32,291 nucleotides of DNA from Methanofastidiosum sp. (GCA_035362715.1 DAOSDU010000017.1:1-32291); one strand, 5' to 3'. Counted from the first letter of the stretch, positions 8,125-16,060 are shown. Program-made: numbers and translations. Notes: generated by a model from the sequence alone, not told the origin.

Positions 8125-8460
8125 ATGTCAAGAGAAAAACTTAAAGACATAAGACGTTCTCTTTTAGAGCAAAAGTATAGGTTTGATCTTGGTAGACAGT
8201 TTTTGGTCTACGTAAACTTTGCACTGCTTATCATAGCGGCCTCGGATAAGATAAAACTTATCATTGATCTAAAAACTACCGAACTTTTATTGGTACTTGT
8301 CCCTCTGTCTTTTATAGCAACCTACATATTGGGATACATCCTTGATAAATTTGTTAAGTTTCCACAGGCTACACAGATGGTTGAGGCAAAAAGAAGCCCT
8401 TATACCTTGATGACTCAGGAAAAACTTGACAAAATTATAGAATTACTTGAAAAACAATAG
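8125..8460 (+). CDS. Small two-helix membrane protein, unknown function
   Basis: I place the start at ATG 8125, five bases after the GAGGT site at 8115-8119. An upstream in-frame ATG at 8113 overlaps the previous stop. The 111-residue product has a basic N-terminal region, two hydrophobic helices (FLVYVNFALLIIAA and TELLLVLVPLSFIATYILGYIL) and a cytosolic C-terminal tail that ends in a short helix, LDKIIELLEKQ. I do not recognise a family. Its tight coupling to the zinc-finger gene suggests a shared role. Confidence 0.6.
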   Translation: MSREKLKDIRRSLLEQKYRFDLGRQFLVYVNFALLIIAASDKIKLIIDLKTTELLLVLVPLSFIATYILGYILDKFVKFPQATQMVEAKRSPYTLMTQEKLDKIIELLEKQ

Positions 8461-8511
8461 GAAAAACTTATATTCAAACAATACTATAAAAATATATTAT
8501 AAGGGGATTTT

Positions 8512-8805
8512 ATGGGTAAGATTGCAGCAACTAGATTAAGAGACAAGATGATTGTAACTGAACAGGGCCATGAGATAGGAACCCTTTTTGACATGGTCAT
8601 AAATGAAGATACAGGAGAGCTCATAGCTCTTGTTGTAGAGCCTACAACTGATGTCATTTTAGATAATATGATAACGGACAAGGAGAATCTAGTTCTTGTT
8701 CCTTTTAGCGCTGTAAGGGCTGTCAAAGACTTCATAATAGTTGACGTCAGAAGAATTCCAAAGAAGAGCGAGAGAGTAGGAATGTTCGCAAAGGTTCCCG
8801 AATAA
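8512..8805 (+). CDS. PRC-barrel domain protein
   Basis: A 97-residue beta-barrel protein. The sequence shows the PRC-barrel pattern: GHEIGTLFDMVINEDTGELIALVVEP, then NLVLVPFSAVRAVKDFIIVDV. Stand-alone archaeal PRC-barrel proteins of this size are common; some associate with RNA-processing or cell-division factors (archaeal CdpB-type). No direct evidence for either role is present here. Its own TATA-like region is around 8465-8500 and an AAGGGGAT ribosome binding site precedes the ATG. Confidence 0.87.
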   Translation: MGKIAATRLRDKMIVTEQGHEIGTLFDMVINEDTGELIALVVEPTTDVILDNMITDKENLVLVPFSAVRAVKDFIIVDVRRIPKKSERVGMFAKVPE

Positions 8806-8806
8806 A

Positions 8807-9010
8807 TTATTTTTTTATCTTCTTTTCTATTCTAAGTTCCATTAGCCTCTTTATTGTCAAATAGGCGATAGAGAAAGTAATAGCCCCTATCAGAGGCGTT
8901 ATATAATCATTATTCTTAAATAAAATAAAGTTAATACCTATGAAAAATATAAAATAGATGAATGCTAAAAGGATTGCATATAGGGTAGAATTTATTTCGT
9001 TTAATCGCAT
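8807..9010 (-). CDS. Small two-helix membrane protein, unknown function
   Basis: Sixty-seven residues from ATG 9010, with two hydrophobic helices (TLYAILLAFIYFIFFIGINFILF and YITPLIGAITFSIAYLTI) and a lysine-rich C-terminus. A longer reading from TTG 9058 would add 16 polar residues and has no better ribosome binding site. It converges with the PRC-barrel gene, with one base between the stops. No family recognised. Confidence 0.5.
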   Translation of the reverse strand: MRLNEINSTLYAILLAFIYFIFFIGINFILFKNNDYITPLIGAITFSIAYLTIKRLMELRIEKKIKK

Positions 9011-9195
9011 GAAATTCTTTTTATTATTATGGCTTATATTTCTAGCCCTTTGGCCCAATATTTAGATAATTATTTATCCTTGGTATTTAATATCTTAAAG
9101 ATACACACGTTGGCAGTCATAAATCTCTCATTAGACATATATCAAGGGTAAAATATATTAAGGGGTCAAAAAAACTCTGTGCGGGGGAGACAATC

Positions 9196-9381
9196 ATGAA
9201 AAAAGAAAAGATAAAGGAACAACAGATAAAACAGAAGAAATCAAAATCAGAAGCAAGAAATATGTTCATCGGTGTTGGTTTGGGCATTCTCTTTGGATTA
9301 ATATTTGGTAACTTTATACTCGGCGCGATAACTGCAATAATAATCGTTATGGTCCTAGAAATTGGCGTTAAAGATAAATAA
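9196..9381 (+). CDS. Small membrane protein with charged N-terminus
   Basis: Sixty-one residues. The first 21 are dominated by Lys, Glu and Gln. A glycine-rich hydrophobic stretch follows (MFIGVGLGILFGLIFGNFIL and AITAIIIVMVLEIGV), long enough for one or two membrane spans. The ribosome binding site is GGGGGAG (about 9183-9189). The family is unknown. A hairpin terminator lies directly at its stop. Confidence 0.5.
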   Translation: MKKEKIKEQQIKQKKSKSEARNMFIGVGLGILFGLIFGNFILGAITAIIIVMVLEIGVKDK

Positions 9382-9402
9382 AAAGCTAAAAGAGCTTTTT
9401 TT
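9381..9402. terminator. Hairpin plus T-run between convergent genes
   Basis: AAAAGCT (9381-9387) pairs with AGCTTTT (9393-9399) around a five-base loop, and the T-run continues to 9402. It sits exactly between the stop of the small membrane protein and the end of rnhB, so it can serve both directions. Confidence 0.6.
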
Positions 9403-10048
9403 GACTAACAGAGCATTTTATATTAGTTAAAGTTTTCCATTCTGTTCTCACATAGTCAGGAAAACTATTATTTAATTTATAGTAATCTTCAAGAAATTTT
9501 ATAGTCTTTGGATCGCTAGGATAACCACTTCCAAATGAAACGCCTACATCTTCCTCTATTTTTTTTATAAGCTCATCCCTCTTCACTTTTGCAAGTATTG
9601 AAGCGGCCGCAACTATTGGATATTTATCCTCAGCTTTGTGAGAAGCTATGACCTCACAGGAAGCAAATTCATCTCCAAGGGCTTCTTTTAAATTATCAGA
9701 AAATCGATTTGCATTAACATCACATGAATCACATATCACCCTGTTTATTGGAATTTTAAGTCCAAGAATAGCTTCCTTGAAGGCAAAAAGTTCAATCTCA
9801 TTTAGATTGTATTTCTTCATCTCCTTGTTAAGAAAAGCAGGGCTCAATACCTTAAAATAATATTCTCCTTTAAGTTCTAATATTTCTGAAAATAATTCAT
9901 TTCTCCTTTTCGCAGTAAGTTTTTTTGAATCTTTTACGCCGAGTGATTCTATTTGTTGAATTTTATCTTCAGATATTGAGTAAGAAGCGACCACAAGAGG
10001 GCCTATGACAGGACCCCTTCCTGCTTCATCTATGCCACACACCTGCAT
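9386..10048 (-). CDS. rnhB: Ribonuclease HII
   Basis: Endonuclease that removes RNA from RNA/DNA hybrids and ribonucleotides from DNA. The first motif, GIDEAGRGPVIGP, gives Asp7 and Glu8. Further conserved pieces are GVKDSKKLTAKRR, CDSCDVNA (third acidic residue) and SHKAEDKYPIVAAASILAKVKRDE (fourth acidic residue). The start at 10048 is chosen because GGAGGT lies seven bases upstream. A start at 10078 would add ten residues and overlap nikR. With this start 220 residues result, the usual archaeal RNase HII length. It is the last gene of the metal-uptake operon, four bases after nikR. Confidence 0.95.
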   Translation of the reverse strand: MQVCGIDEAGRGPVIGPLVVASYSISEDKIQQIESLGVKDSKKLTAKRRNELFSEILELKGEYYFKVLSPAFLNKEMKKYNLNEIELFAFKEAILGLKIPINRVICDSCDVNANRFSDNLKEALGDEFASCEVIASHKAEDKYPIVAAASILAKVKRDELIKKIEEDVGVSFGSGYPSDPKTIKFLEDYYKLNNSFPDYVRTEWKTLTNIKCSVSQKKLF

Positions 10049-10052
10049 TACT

Positions 10053-10445
10053 TTAAACCTCCGTAGAAAGTAAAGCATGCCTTACTGCCTTGACACCGCT
10101 TAGACCTTTTAGTTCAGTCAAGAACTCTTTAATTTCTTTTGTCTCACCTTTTAAAATAAATATTTCAAGGCAGTTTTTTTCATCCAGATGCGTGTGTAAA
10201 GTTGTCTCGACGACGTGTTCGTATTTGTGATGGATAGTGTTCAATGGACTTTCTGATTTCTTACTCGAGATAACCATGCCAGTGACTACTAAAGGCCCTT
10301 TTCCTTCTTCCCAGACTTCAGTTGTGACATAATTCCTCAATGCTTCCCTAAAGATTTCAGATCTAGTTGAAAATCCTTTGACATTGAGCAATTTATCGAG
10401 TTTATCGAGTAGTTCATCGTTAATTGAAATACTAATAACAGACAT
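10053..10445 (-). CDS. nikR: NikR-type nickel-responsive regulator
   Basis: Ribbon-helix-helix DNA-binding domain (about 1-45: SVISISINDELLDKLDKLL... TRSEIFREALRNYV) followed by an ACT-like metal-sensing domain. The high-affinity nickel site of the family is intact: His73, His84, His86 and Cys92, in TTLHTHLDEKNCLEIFILKG, with the same spacing as in the E. coli protein. It is 130 residues long, normal for NikR. It lies 23 bases after the permease gene of an ABC metal transporter. This suggests it controls that operon and that nickel is at least one of its substrates. Confidence 0.93.
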   Translation of the reverse strand: MSVISISINDELLDKLDKLLNVKGFSTRSEIFREALRNYVTTEVWEEGKGPLVVTGMVISSKKSESPLNTIHHKYEHVVETTLHTHLDEKNCLEIFILKGETKEIKEFLTELKGLSGVKAVRHALLSTEV

Positions 10446-10468
10446 TCTATCCTCTCTAAAATTAAGTA

Positions 10469-11272
10469 TTATTTTCTTATTAAAGACTTTATCCCTAAAA
10501 TCCCTAGATATGATATACCTGAAACAAGGACAATTGTAGCCCCGGATGGTTGATTAAGGAAGAAAGACATTCCAATTCCTATAACCATATAGATTATCCC
10601 GATGAGAATGGAGAATATTATCATTTTTTTGAGACTATTTGTAAGTATACTCGCTGTTGCCGCGGGAAGTGTGAGAAGTGCCATGGCCAATATAATTCCG
10701 ACAACATTTACTAGAACTACAACAGTCAATGCTACGAGGGACAGCAAAACAATATAGGTCTTCATTACAGGAACATTTGTGACTTCAGAAAATTCTTCAT
10801 CAAATGAAAAAGCAAGAAATTCGTTGTATCTAATAAAAACTATGAGGGCAATAATAATGTTTAGGGCGATCATGATCAATATATCTATCCTTGAAACAGT
10901 AAGGATATTTCCAAATAGATAGCTAGCAAGATCGGGCACGTATCCCGGTGTTTGGTATATCATGAATATCCCAAATGCCATCCCAATGGCCCACATTGCA
11001 CCGATTAATGTATCCTCACGTTGGTATGCTTTTTTTGATATAATTCCAAGAATGGAACTAGAAAAAACACTAAAGATAATTGCAGTTAAAAGAGGATTGT
11101 ACCCTAAAAATAATCCTAAACCTATCCCGCCAAATGCAGCGTGCGATATGCCTCCAGATATAAAGACTAATCTTTTGACCACCACATAAGAGCCTATTAC
11201 TCCACATGCAATTGCAGCCAATATTCCTGCCATAACTGCATTTTGGAAAAAGACGTATTGAAATACCATCAT
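10469..11272 (-). CDS. Metal ABC transporter permease (ZnuB/TroC family)
   Basis: The membrane subunit of a divalent-metal importer. It has 267 residues with about eight or nine hydrophobic helices. Family blocks: NAVMAGILAAIACGVIGSYVVVKRLVFISGGISHAAFGGIGLG near the start and VNVVGIILAMALLTLPAATASILTNSL later, the latter containing the ATPase-contact region. Its first codons overlap the ATPase gene by four bases (ATGA-type coupling), so the two subunits are made together. Homologues carry zinc, manganese or iron. The adjacent nikR raises nickel as a candidate. Confidence 0.94.
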   Translation of the reverse strand: MMVFQYVFFQNAVMAGILAAIACGVIGSYVVVKRLVFISGGISHAAFGGIGLGLFLGYNPLLTAIIFSVFSSSILGIISKKAYQREDTLIGAMWAIGMAFGIFMIYQTPGYVPDLASYLFGNILTVSRIDILIMIALNIIIALIVFIRYNEFLAFSFDEEFSEVTNVPVMKTYIVLLSLVALTVVVLVNVVGIILAMALLTLPAATASILTNSLKKMIIFSILIGIIYMVIGIGMSFFLNQPSGATIVLVSGISYLGILGIKSLIRK

Positions 11273-12027
11273 TCCTCATGCTCCTTCAAAACTCTATGAG
11301 GTATGCCATGACCTATAAGTTCTATTGGGCATCCATATAATTTTTCAAATACTTTCGGGGGTATGTTTTTCTCACCGTGATAATGAAGCGTTTTATTGAT
11401 ACATCCAATTGTTTTAACATGTGACGATATGGCCCCGGTATCATGGGTAACTAGTATTATGGCCATCTTTTCAGACAGCGCATGGAGAAAATCATAAAAA
11501 TCAGTTTCTGCCTGAACATCGATATTGGAAGTGGGTTCATCAAGCAAAAGAAGTTTGGGTTCTGTTGCTAGGGCTCTTGCTATTAGGACTCTTTGAAGCT
11601 GACCTCCAGATAATTTCCCAATTTGAATATTTCTAATGTCTGCAATACCCATTATGTTCATGGCCTTGTCTGCAATTTTTCTATCGGCTCCCGAATATCT
11701 TCTCAAGAAATCAGTGTGCCCTATCCTGCCACTAAGGATCACTTGCTCAACATTAATTGGAAAGTTTCGATCAACTAAGGTATATTGCGGAACATATCCG
11801 ACATATTTTCTACCTTCTTTTGGATTCTTACCAAAAAGGGAAATGGTGCCTTCTGTAGGATTCAGAAGTCCAAGGATAATTTTCAAAAGTGTTGATTTTC
11901 CCCCACCATTTGGCCCTATTATCCCAAGAAAATCATCATCATAAACTGTAAGATTAATATCTTCTAAAACCCTATGATCTCCGTAATCAAACGATAGATT
12001 CTCTATTCGGATAATTTCATTTTTCAT
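11269..12027 (-). CDS. Metal ABC transporter ATP-binding protein (ZnuC family)
   Basis: Energises the importer. Walker A is GPNGGGKST at residues 38-46, the signature is LSGGQLQR, Walker B is LLLLDEPTS, and the switch histidine is in ILVTHD. The 252 residues are typical for ZnuC/MntB-type subunits. It lies four bases after the lipoprotein gene and overlaps the permease gene. Confidence 0.96.
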   Translation of the reverse strand: MKNEIIRIENLSFDYGDHRVLEDINLTVYDDDFLGIIGPNGGGKSTLLKIILGLLNPTEGTISLFGKNPKEGRKYVGYVPQYTLVDRNFPINVEQVILSGRIGHTDFLRRYSGADRKIADKAMNIMGIADIRNIQIGKLSGGQLQRVLIARALATEPKLLLLDEPTSNIDVQAETDFYDFLHALSEKMAIILVTHDTGAISSHVKTIGCINKTLHYHGEKNIPPKVFEKLYGCPIELIGHGIPHRVLKEHEE

Positions 12028-12031
12028 GTTA

Positions 12032-12919
12032 TTACTGATTCTTTATTTTGTTTGCTGTGATTTTAAGATTTTCTATATAATTTTCTGTCAAGGGATCAAT
12101 AACTTCGGTCTTTCCGCCAATCTCTTTTGTGATAATCTCTGCTGCTTTGCTACTAAATCCAGGAGAAACAAATATGACCTTAATGTTTTCTTCCTTTGCT
12201 TCTTCTATTGTGTGGGCTAGGGATTGTAAAGTTGGCTCTTTTCCTTCAACTTCTATAGCAATCTGATTTAGATTGTAATCCTTTGCAAAATATCCCCAAG
12301 ATGGGTGGAATATCATAAATGACCTGTTATCCATATCCTTTAATTCATTTATTATGTAATTGTCCGCTTCATCCAGTTTTTCTATATAATCCTCTCTGTT
12401 CTTCAAATAGTATTCTTTATTGTTCGGGTCAACTGCAATAAGGCCTTCGTATATGTTTTGGACCATAATTTTTCCGTTTCTTAGAGATGTCCAGATGTGA
12501 GGATCATTTCCGCCTTCTTCATCTACATGAACTCCTTCATCTTGGTGAGCTCCGATTTCGATCAACTCTATCCCTTTTGAGCTATCAACGACAATCATGT
12601 TTTTATTCAAGTCCTTTATTTTCCCCATCGATTTTACCTCAAATTCAATCCCTGATCCGACCATAACATATATTTTTGCTTTAGACATGTCAGCTAATTG
12701 GCTCGGCTTTAAGTCTGCAACATGTGGGTCGCCACCTTCTGGAACAATAATGTTAACTTTGACCTTTTCCCCGCCAACCGCCTCAATCATCTCTTTTTGA
12801 GGGGATATCGTTGCATAAACAATAATTTTCTCATCAGAATCGGTAGTTTTTTCATTTGCACAGCCTAATGAAAGCGTAAGTAAAAATGTCAATAAAATAA
12901 ACAATAAATATTTCTTCAT
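12032..12919 (-). CDS. Metal-binding lipoprotein of ABC transporter (ZnuA family)
   Basis: Cell-surface receptor of the importer. The N-terminus is a lipoprotein signal: Lys-Lys, a hydrophobic core and a Leu-Ser-Leu-Gly-Cys lipobox with Cys20 as the anchored residue. Metal ligands of cluster 9 binding proteins are visible: His66 in GGDPHVADL, His141 in DPHIWTS, a His in FHPSWGYFAKDY, and an acidic residue in VIDPLTENY. A His/Asp/Glu-rich loop (about 125-141, with His125 and His131) precedes His141; this loop is a feature of zinc-type receptors. The gene heads the five-gene operon running to rnhB. Confidence 0.94.
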   Translation of the reverse strand: MKKYLLFILLTFLLTLSLGCANEKTTDSDEKIIVYATISPQKEMIEAVGGEKVKVNIIVPEGGDPHVADLKPSQLADMSKAKIYVMVGSGIEFEVKSMGKIKDLNKNMIVVDSSKGIELIEIGAHQDEGVHVDEEGGNDPHIWTSLRNGKIMVQNIYEGLIAVDPNNKEYYLKNREDYIEKLDEADNYIINELKDMDNRSFMIFHPSWGYFAKDYNLNQIAIEVEGKEPTLQSLAHTIEEAKEENIKVIFVSPGFSSKAAEIITKEIGGKTEVIDPLTENYIENLKITANKIKNQ

Positions 12920-12929
12920 AATATATCCT

Positions 12930-12971
12930 CTATAACTCCATACCTATAATAATATTTAAATCTTTCTATAA
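12930..12971 (-). promoter_or_regulatory. Three CTATAA copies in the metal-operon promoter
   Basis: The plus-strand hexamer CTATAA occurs at 12930-12935, 12944-12949 and 12966-12971 (TTATAG on the coding strand), spaced 14 and 22 bases, within 55 bases of the lipoprotein start. One copy may belong to the promoter itself. The others could be regulator contacts, but they do not resemble the inverted repeats described for bacterial NikR. Confidence 0.25.
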
Positions 12972-13045
12972 TAAATATTAATAAAACAATAGGACAAAAT
13001 TAATAAATAGAAAACTATTAAAAGAGCTAGTTACACTCACCTTTG

Positions 13046-13843
13046 ATGAACAGAAGATTGGGTTTTTCCTCACTTGCATTTTATGAAAAATCTCTAGAAA
13101 GTGCCCTTTCGTGGGGAGAAAGCAATGATTTCGGACTTTTAGAGATAGTTGCAGAAAATAATCATGCAATTGATGAGGAAGCACTGCCAGAAATCAAAGA
13201 CCTAACCTCTTCTTATAATTTTGACTATACAGTACATTCACCCTTCTCAGATATCAATATATCAAGCTTAAACAAGAGCATAAGGAAAGAATCAATAAGA
13301 CAGGTAAAGTATTCCATATTTGCAGTAAATGAAATAGGTGGAAAGATACTGACATTTCATCCTGGAAGGCATTCGGCGGCCACAAGTAAGTCAAGAGAGA
13401 ACACAAAACAGATACTTTTTGAATCCCTGAAGGAGATTTCAGATTACAACAAGGATTATGGAGTTACTATCGCTTTAGAGAATATGCCTGACACATTTAT
13501 CACGACAATGAAAGTATCTAAGGAAGTGTTGGAAGTTCTTGAAAATAAAGAGCTATCAGAGATAAAACACACAATGGATGTTGGTCACCTTGAAACTAAC
13601 AATGTAGACATAGGCGAATATATCTATGATCTAAGGAATTACCTAATCCATATGCACCTGCACGATAACTTTGGAGAGTTTGATAATCATCTACCGCTTG
13701 GGGATGGAAATATAAACTTCCCGAGAATATTCAGGGCTTTGAAAGAAATAAACTATACAGGAAGAATAATACTTGAAATGACAAAAACTGAAGACATTCT
13801 AAAGAGCCGCGAATATTTAGAAGAAAAAAAATATTTATTTTAA
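13046..13843 (+). CDS. Sugar phosphate isomerase/epimerase-like TIM-barrel protein
   Basis: AP-endonuclease-2 superfamily TIM barrel of 265 residues from ATG 13046 (a TTG directly before it is in frame). The metal ligand positions of this fold can be seen along the chain: VHSPFSD, TFHPGRHS, IALENMPD, MDVGHLE, HMHLHDNFGEFDNHLPLGDG and the C-terminal ILEM. Members isomerise sugars or cut DNA at abasic sites. Missing flanking sugar genes and the shorter form make an isomerase/epimerase-like enzyme of unknown substrate more likely than endonuclease IV. It is divergent from the metal operon. Confidence 0.82.
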   Translation: MNRRLGFSSLAFYEKSLESALSWGESNDFGLLEIVAENNHAIDEEALPEIKDLTSSYNFDYTVHSPFSDINISSLNKSIRKESIRQVKYSIFAVNEIGGKILTFHPGRHSAATSKSRENTKQILFESLKEISDYNKDYGVTIALENMPDTFITTMKVSKEVLEVLENKELSEIKHTMDVGHLETNNVDIGEYIYDLRNYLIHMHLHDNFGEFDNHLPLGDGNINFPRIFRALKEINYTGRIILEMTKTEDILKSREYLEEKKYLF

Positions 13844-13844
13844 T

Positions 13845-14408
13845 CTAATAGTCATAGAACTTTATAATCATTTTTGCCATATTATTGTTAAACTCCAACT
13901 CGGGTTTTTTCCCTTTTGATTCAATAAATAATTTATCTAGGCCCGTCCAAAAGCTAAACCAGCCCCCTGGCTCGGTTATAATTAAAGGTAAGCTGAACAA
14001 AAAATCTTTTTGAGTTAGCAAAAGAGAGGATATTAGGGCCAATGAAAATCCTATGAAAAGCCATTTTATTCCTTCCCGCCTTGTCTGCGTCATCTCTTTT
14101 TGTTTTTCTTTCGCCTGATTCTGGAAATAGTCTTTCAATCTTTTCTTAATCATAGGCTCTTTTGTTATTCTTCTTTTATTTTTTGGTACAAGTAATCTTA
14201 GTTCAAGTATTGGAGATTCAGTCTTTTTCCCTCTTACGGCCCTTCTGCATTCAATCAAGAAATCATCAGAAAGCCCCCTTGCAGAATAAGGCCTTGGATC
14301 AAAATCTGAAAACATGTCATCATATGAATCAAGTATTAGGCTAATATTCTTCTCACGCAAGATAATTTTTGGATCTTCACTAGCTTCTATGTTTGATTCG
14401 TCTCCCAT
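13845..14408 (-). CDS. Membrane-anchored protein of unknown function
   Basis: 187 residues. An acidic, soluble N-terminal region (about 1-110) ends in a Lys/Gln-rich stretch that could be helical. Two closely spaced hydrophobic segments follow (IKWLFIGFSLALISSLLL and FLFSLPLIITEPGGWFSFWTGL), then a polar tail. No catalytic motif is visible and I do not recognise the family. It ends two bases from the convergent isomerase-like gene. Confidence 0.6.
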   Translation of the reverse strand: MGDESNIEASEDPKIILREKNISLILDSYDDMFSDFDPRPYSARGLSDDFLIECRRAVRGKKTESPILELRLLVPKNKRRITKEPMIKKRLKDYFQNQAKEKQKEMTQTRREGIKWLFIGFSLALISSLLLTQKDFLFSLPLIITEPGGWFSFWTGLDKLFIESKGKKPELEFNNNMAKMIIKFYDY

Positions 14409-14472
14409 GTGCTCATCCCCTTATGCATAATATAATTAGTATAACTATTTAAGTATTAGTTAATTATGGGAT

Positions 14473-15105
14473 ATGGAAAATATGGGCAAACAAGATGATA
14501 AAAAGCACTGGTACGATGGAGGATTATACAAGTATATGATTGATCCTAGTACAGATGACGCAAGAAAGATAATTTCTAGCCTGATTGAAAATGATTCTAA
14601 AGTCATTGATGTTGGATGTGGAACAGGATCATTGGCTTTTTACCTCTCAGAAAAATGTAGATATATCTTGGGGATTGAACTTTCTAAAAAAATGGTTGAT
14701 TATGCCAATTCAAGAAAAAAAGAAAATAGTATTTTGAACGTCCAGTTTTTCCACGGCAATGCTGAAAAAGTTTCCGAATTAACGAAAGATAGATTTGATT
14801 ATGCAATTTTTTCCCTGTGCCTCCATGAAATGAAATCAGAAACTAGGGTCAAATCCTTAGAAGAAATAAAAAAAGTTGCTGACAAGATTATTATTTATGA
14901 TTATTTAGTAAAAGAAAAAATTTCCTTTAAGGGAGTAATGAATTCAGCTGCAGAATTTCTTGCAGGAAGAAGTCATTTCTATAACTACAAATCTTTTCTT
15001 GAAGAAAAAGATATTTTTGGATTGTTGGAAAATAATGGATTTAAGGTTGAGAAAACTATCAGTGATAAAGATGCGTATATGGCAGTTAAGGCCAGATGGA
15101 AATAA
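14473..15105 (+). CDS. Class I SAM-dependent methyltransferase
   Basis: A 210-residue Rossmann-fold methyltransferase. Motif I is VIDVGCGTGSLAFYL (residues about 44-58), the acidic residue ending strand 2 is in ILGIELSKKMVDYA, and FDYAIFSLCLHEM is motif IV-like. The substrate is not evident; overall layout resembles the UbiE/methyltransferase-11 group. A TATTTAAGTA element 25 bases upstream suggests a near-leaderless message. A second ATG at 14482 would shorten it by three residues. Gpm follows after 53 bases on the same strand. Confidence 0.88.
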   Translation: MENMGKQDDKKHWYDGGLYKYMIDPSTDDARKIISSLIENDSKVIDVGCGTGSLAFYLSEKCRYILGIELSKKMVDYANSRKKENSILNVQFFHGNAEKVSELTKDRFDYAIFSLCLHEMKSETRVKSLEEIKKVADKIIIYDYLVKEKISFKGVMNSAAEFLAGRSHFYNYKSFLEEKDIFGLLENNGFKVEKTISDKDAYMAVKARWK

Positions 15106-15158
15106 ACTTAAAAAAGGAGGTATTCTAAGAATCAATAAGAATACTTCAGGAGATTTAG

Positions 15159-15908
15159 ATGTATAAAGTTGTTCTATTGAGGCATGGAGAAAGTACTTGG
15201 AACAAGGAAAACAGATTTACTGGATGGACTGATGTTGACCTTTCTGAAAAAGGAATTGACGAAGCTAAAAAAGCGGGTAAAGTCTTGCTTGAATTGGGAT
15301 ATGATTTTGACATAGCTTATACTTCAGTATTAAAAAGGGCTATACGAACATTGTGGTTGACATTGGATGAGATGGACCTTATGTGGATTCCAGTAATTAA
15401 CTCTTGGAGACTAAATGAGAGGCATTATGGCGCACTTCAAGGGCTAAACAAATCAGAGATGGCTGAAAAGTATGGTGAAAAGCAGGTTCTAATCTGGAGA
15501 AGAAGCTATGATATAAGGCCACCAGAATTAGAAAAAAATGACAAAAGATTTCCTGGTTTTGATCCTCGTTACAAAGATTTAACTGCTGAACAACTTCCAC
15601 AAAGCGAATGTCTCAAAGATACTGTTGAGAGATTTATGCCATACTGGCATGATACAATAGCCCCTACAATAAAAAATGGTAAAAAGGTGCTAATTGTTGC
15701 ACATGGCAACAGTCTTAGAGCGCTTGTAAAGTATCTGGATAACGTCTCTGAAGAAGATATAGTAAACCTAAACATACCTACCGGTATACCGCTAGTCTAT
15801 GAACTCGATAAAAATCTAAGGCCAATAAAACATTACTACTTAGGAGATGCAGAAAAAATCGAAAAGGCCATAAAGTCAGTTGCTAATCAAGGAAAGGCAA
15901 AGAAGTAA
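15159..15908 (+). CDS. gpmA: 2,3-bisphosphoglycerate-dependent phosphoglycerate mutase
   Basis: Interconverts 3- and 2-phosphoglycerate in glycolysis/gluconeogenesis using a phosphohistidine. The motif LLRHGESTWNKENRFTGWTD puts the catalytic His at position 9. Other marks are WRLNERHYGALQGLNK, RRSYDIRPP, RFPGFDPRYKDL and the second histidine in VAHGNSLRALVKYLD. At 249 residues it matches the bacterial enzyme almost exactly. Most archaea use the cofactor-independent enzyme instead, so this gene may have been acquired from bacteria. The ribosome binding site is AGGAG before ATG 15159. Confidence 0.95.
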   Translation: MYKVVLLRHGESTWNKENRFTGWTDVDLSEKGIDEAKKAGKVLLELGYDFDIAYTSVLKRAIRTLWLTLDEMDLMWIPVINSWRLNERHYGALQGLNKSEMAEKYGEKQVLIWRRSYDIRPPELEKNDKRFPGFDPRYKDLTAEQLPQSECLKDTVERFMPYWHDTIAPTIKNGKKVLIVAHGNSLRALVKYLDNVSEEDIVNLNIPTGIPLVYELDKNLRPIKHYYLGDAEKIEKAIKSVANQGKAKK

Positions 15909-15920
15909 TCCATACAAAAG

Positions 15921-15930
15921 ATTTATAAAT
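15921..15930 (+). promoter_or_regulatory. TATA box of the trp leader transcript
   Basis: ATTTATAAAT preceded by the A-rich CAAAAG (BRE-like). A start about 25 bases downstream would fall at 15950-15954, a few bases before the leader ATG at 15957, so the transcript is nearly leaderless. No comparably placed TATA box precedes trpB2 itself: the best candidate (about 16127-16137) would initiate within its ribosome binding site. Confidence 0.6.
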
Positions 15931-15956
15931 AGATTTATGATAAAATTTTTGGTACT

Positions 15957-16034
15957 ATGAGTTTAGACCCATCCAATACAACCAAAGTAGTCACAAAAGA
16001 CTCTTTTCTTAGATTTTGGTGGTGGCGATACTAA
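15957..16034 (+). CDS. trpL: Putative trp leader peptide (25 residues, three tandem Trp codons)
   Basis: ATG 15957 opens a 25-codon frame that ends at TAA 16032-16034. Its last residues are Phe-Leu-Arg-Phe-Trp-Trp-Trp-Arg-Tyr, with TGG TGG TGG at 16017-16025. Three consecutive Trp codons are very unlikely by chance in such AT-rich DNA. The frame lies in the leader of trpB2, with a TATA box placed to start transcription just before its ATG. In bacterial trp operons (E. coli TrpL has Trp-Trp; several actinobacteria and rhizobia have Trp-Trp-Trp) such peptides sense charged tRNA-Trp by ribosome stalling. I infer the same sensing role here. No ribosome binding site is visible, which fits a leaderless message. 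The gene symbol is by analogy. Confidence 0.72.
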   Translation: MSLDPSNTTKVVTKDSFLRFWWWRY

Positions 16035-16060
16035 GCGACCTACCTTCAGGTTTTCGCTTA
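16032..16060 (+). promoter_or_regulatory. Hairpin overlapping the trp leader stop codon
   Basis: TAAGCG (16032-16037) plus ACCT (16038-16041) pair with AGGT (16048-16051) and CGCTTA (16055-16060). That is ten base pairs with a three-T bulge and a six-base loop. The first three bases are the leader stop codon. A ribosome terminating there would cover the 5' arm, while one stalled at the first Trp codon would leave most of it free, so formation should depend on Trp supply. The alternative pairing 16018-16022 (in the Trp codons) with 16040-16044 is mutually exclusive with it. Confidence 0.5.

Noticed and set aside
15114..15144. AGGAGG followed by a GTATTCT/AGAATAC hairpin before gpmA
   Set aside because: No start codon follows the AGGAGG in a useful position, and gpmA has its own ribosome binding site. 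It may be a small RNA fold but nothing further supports it.
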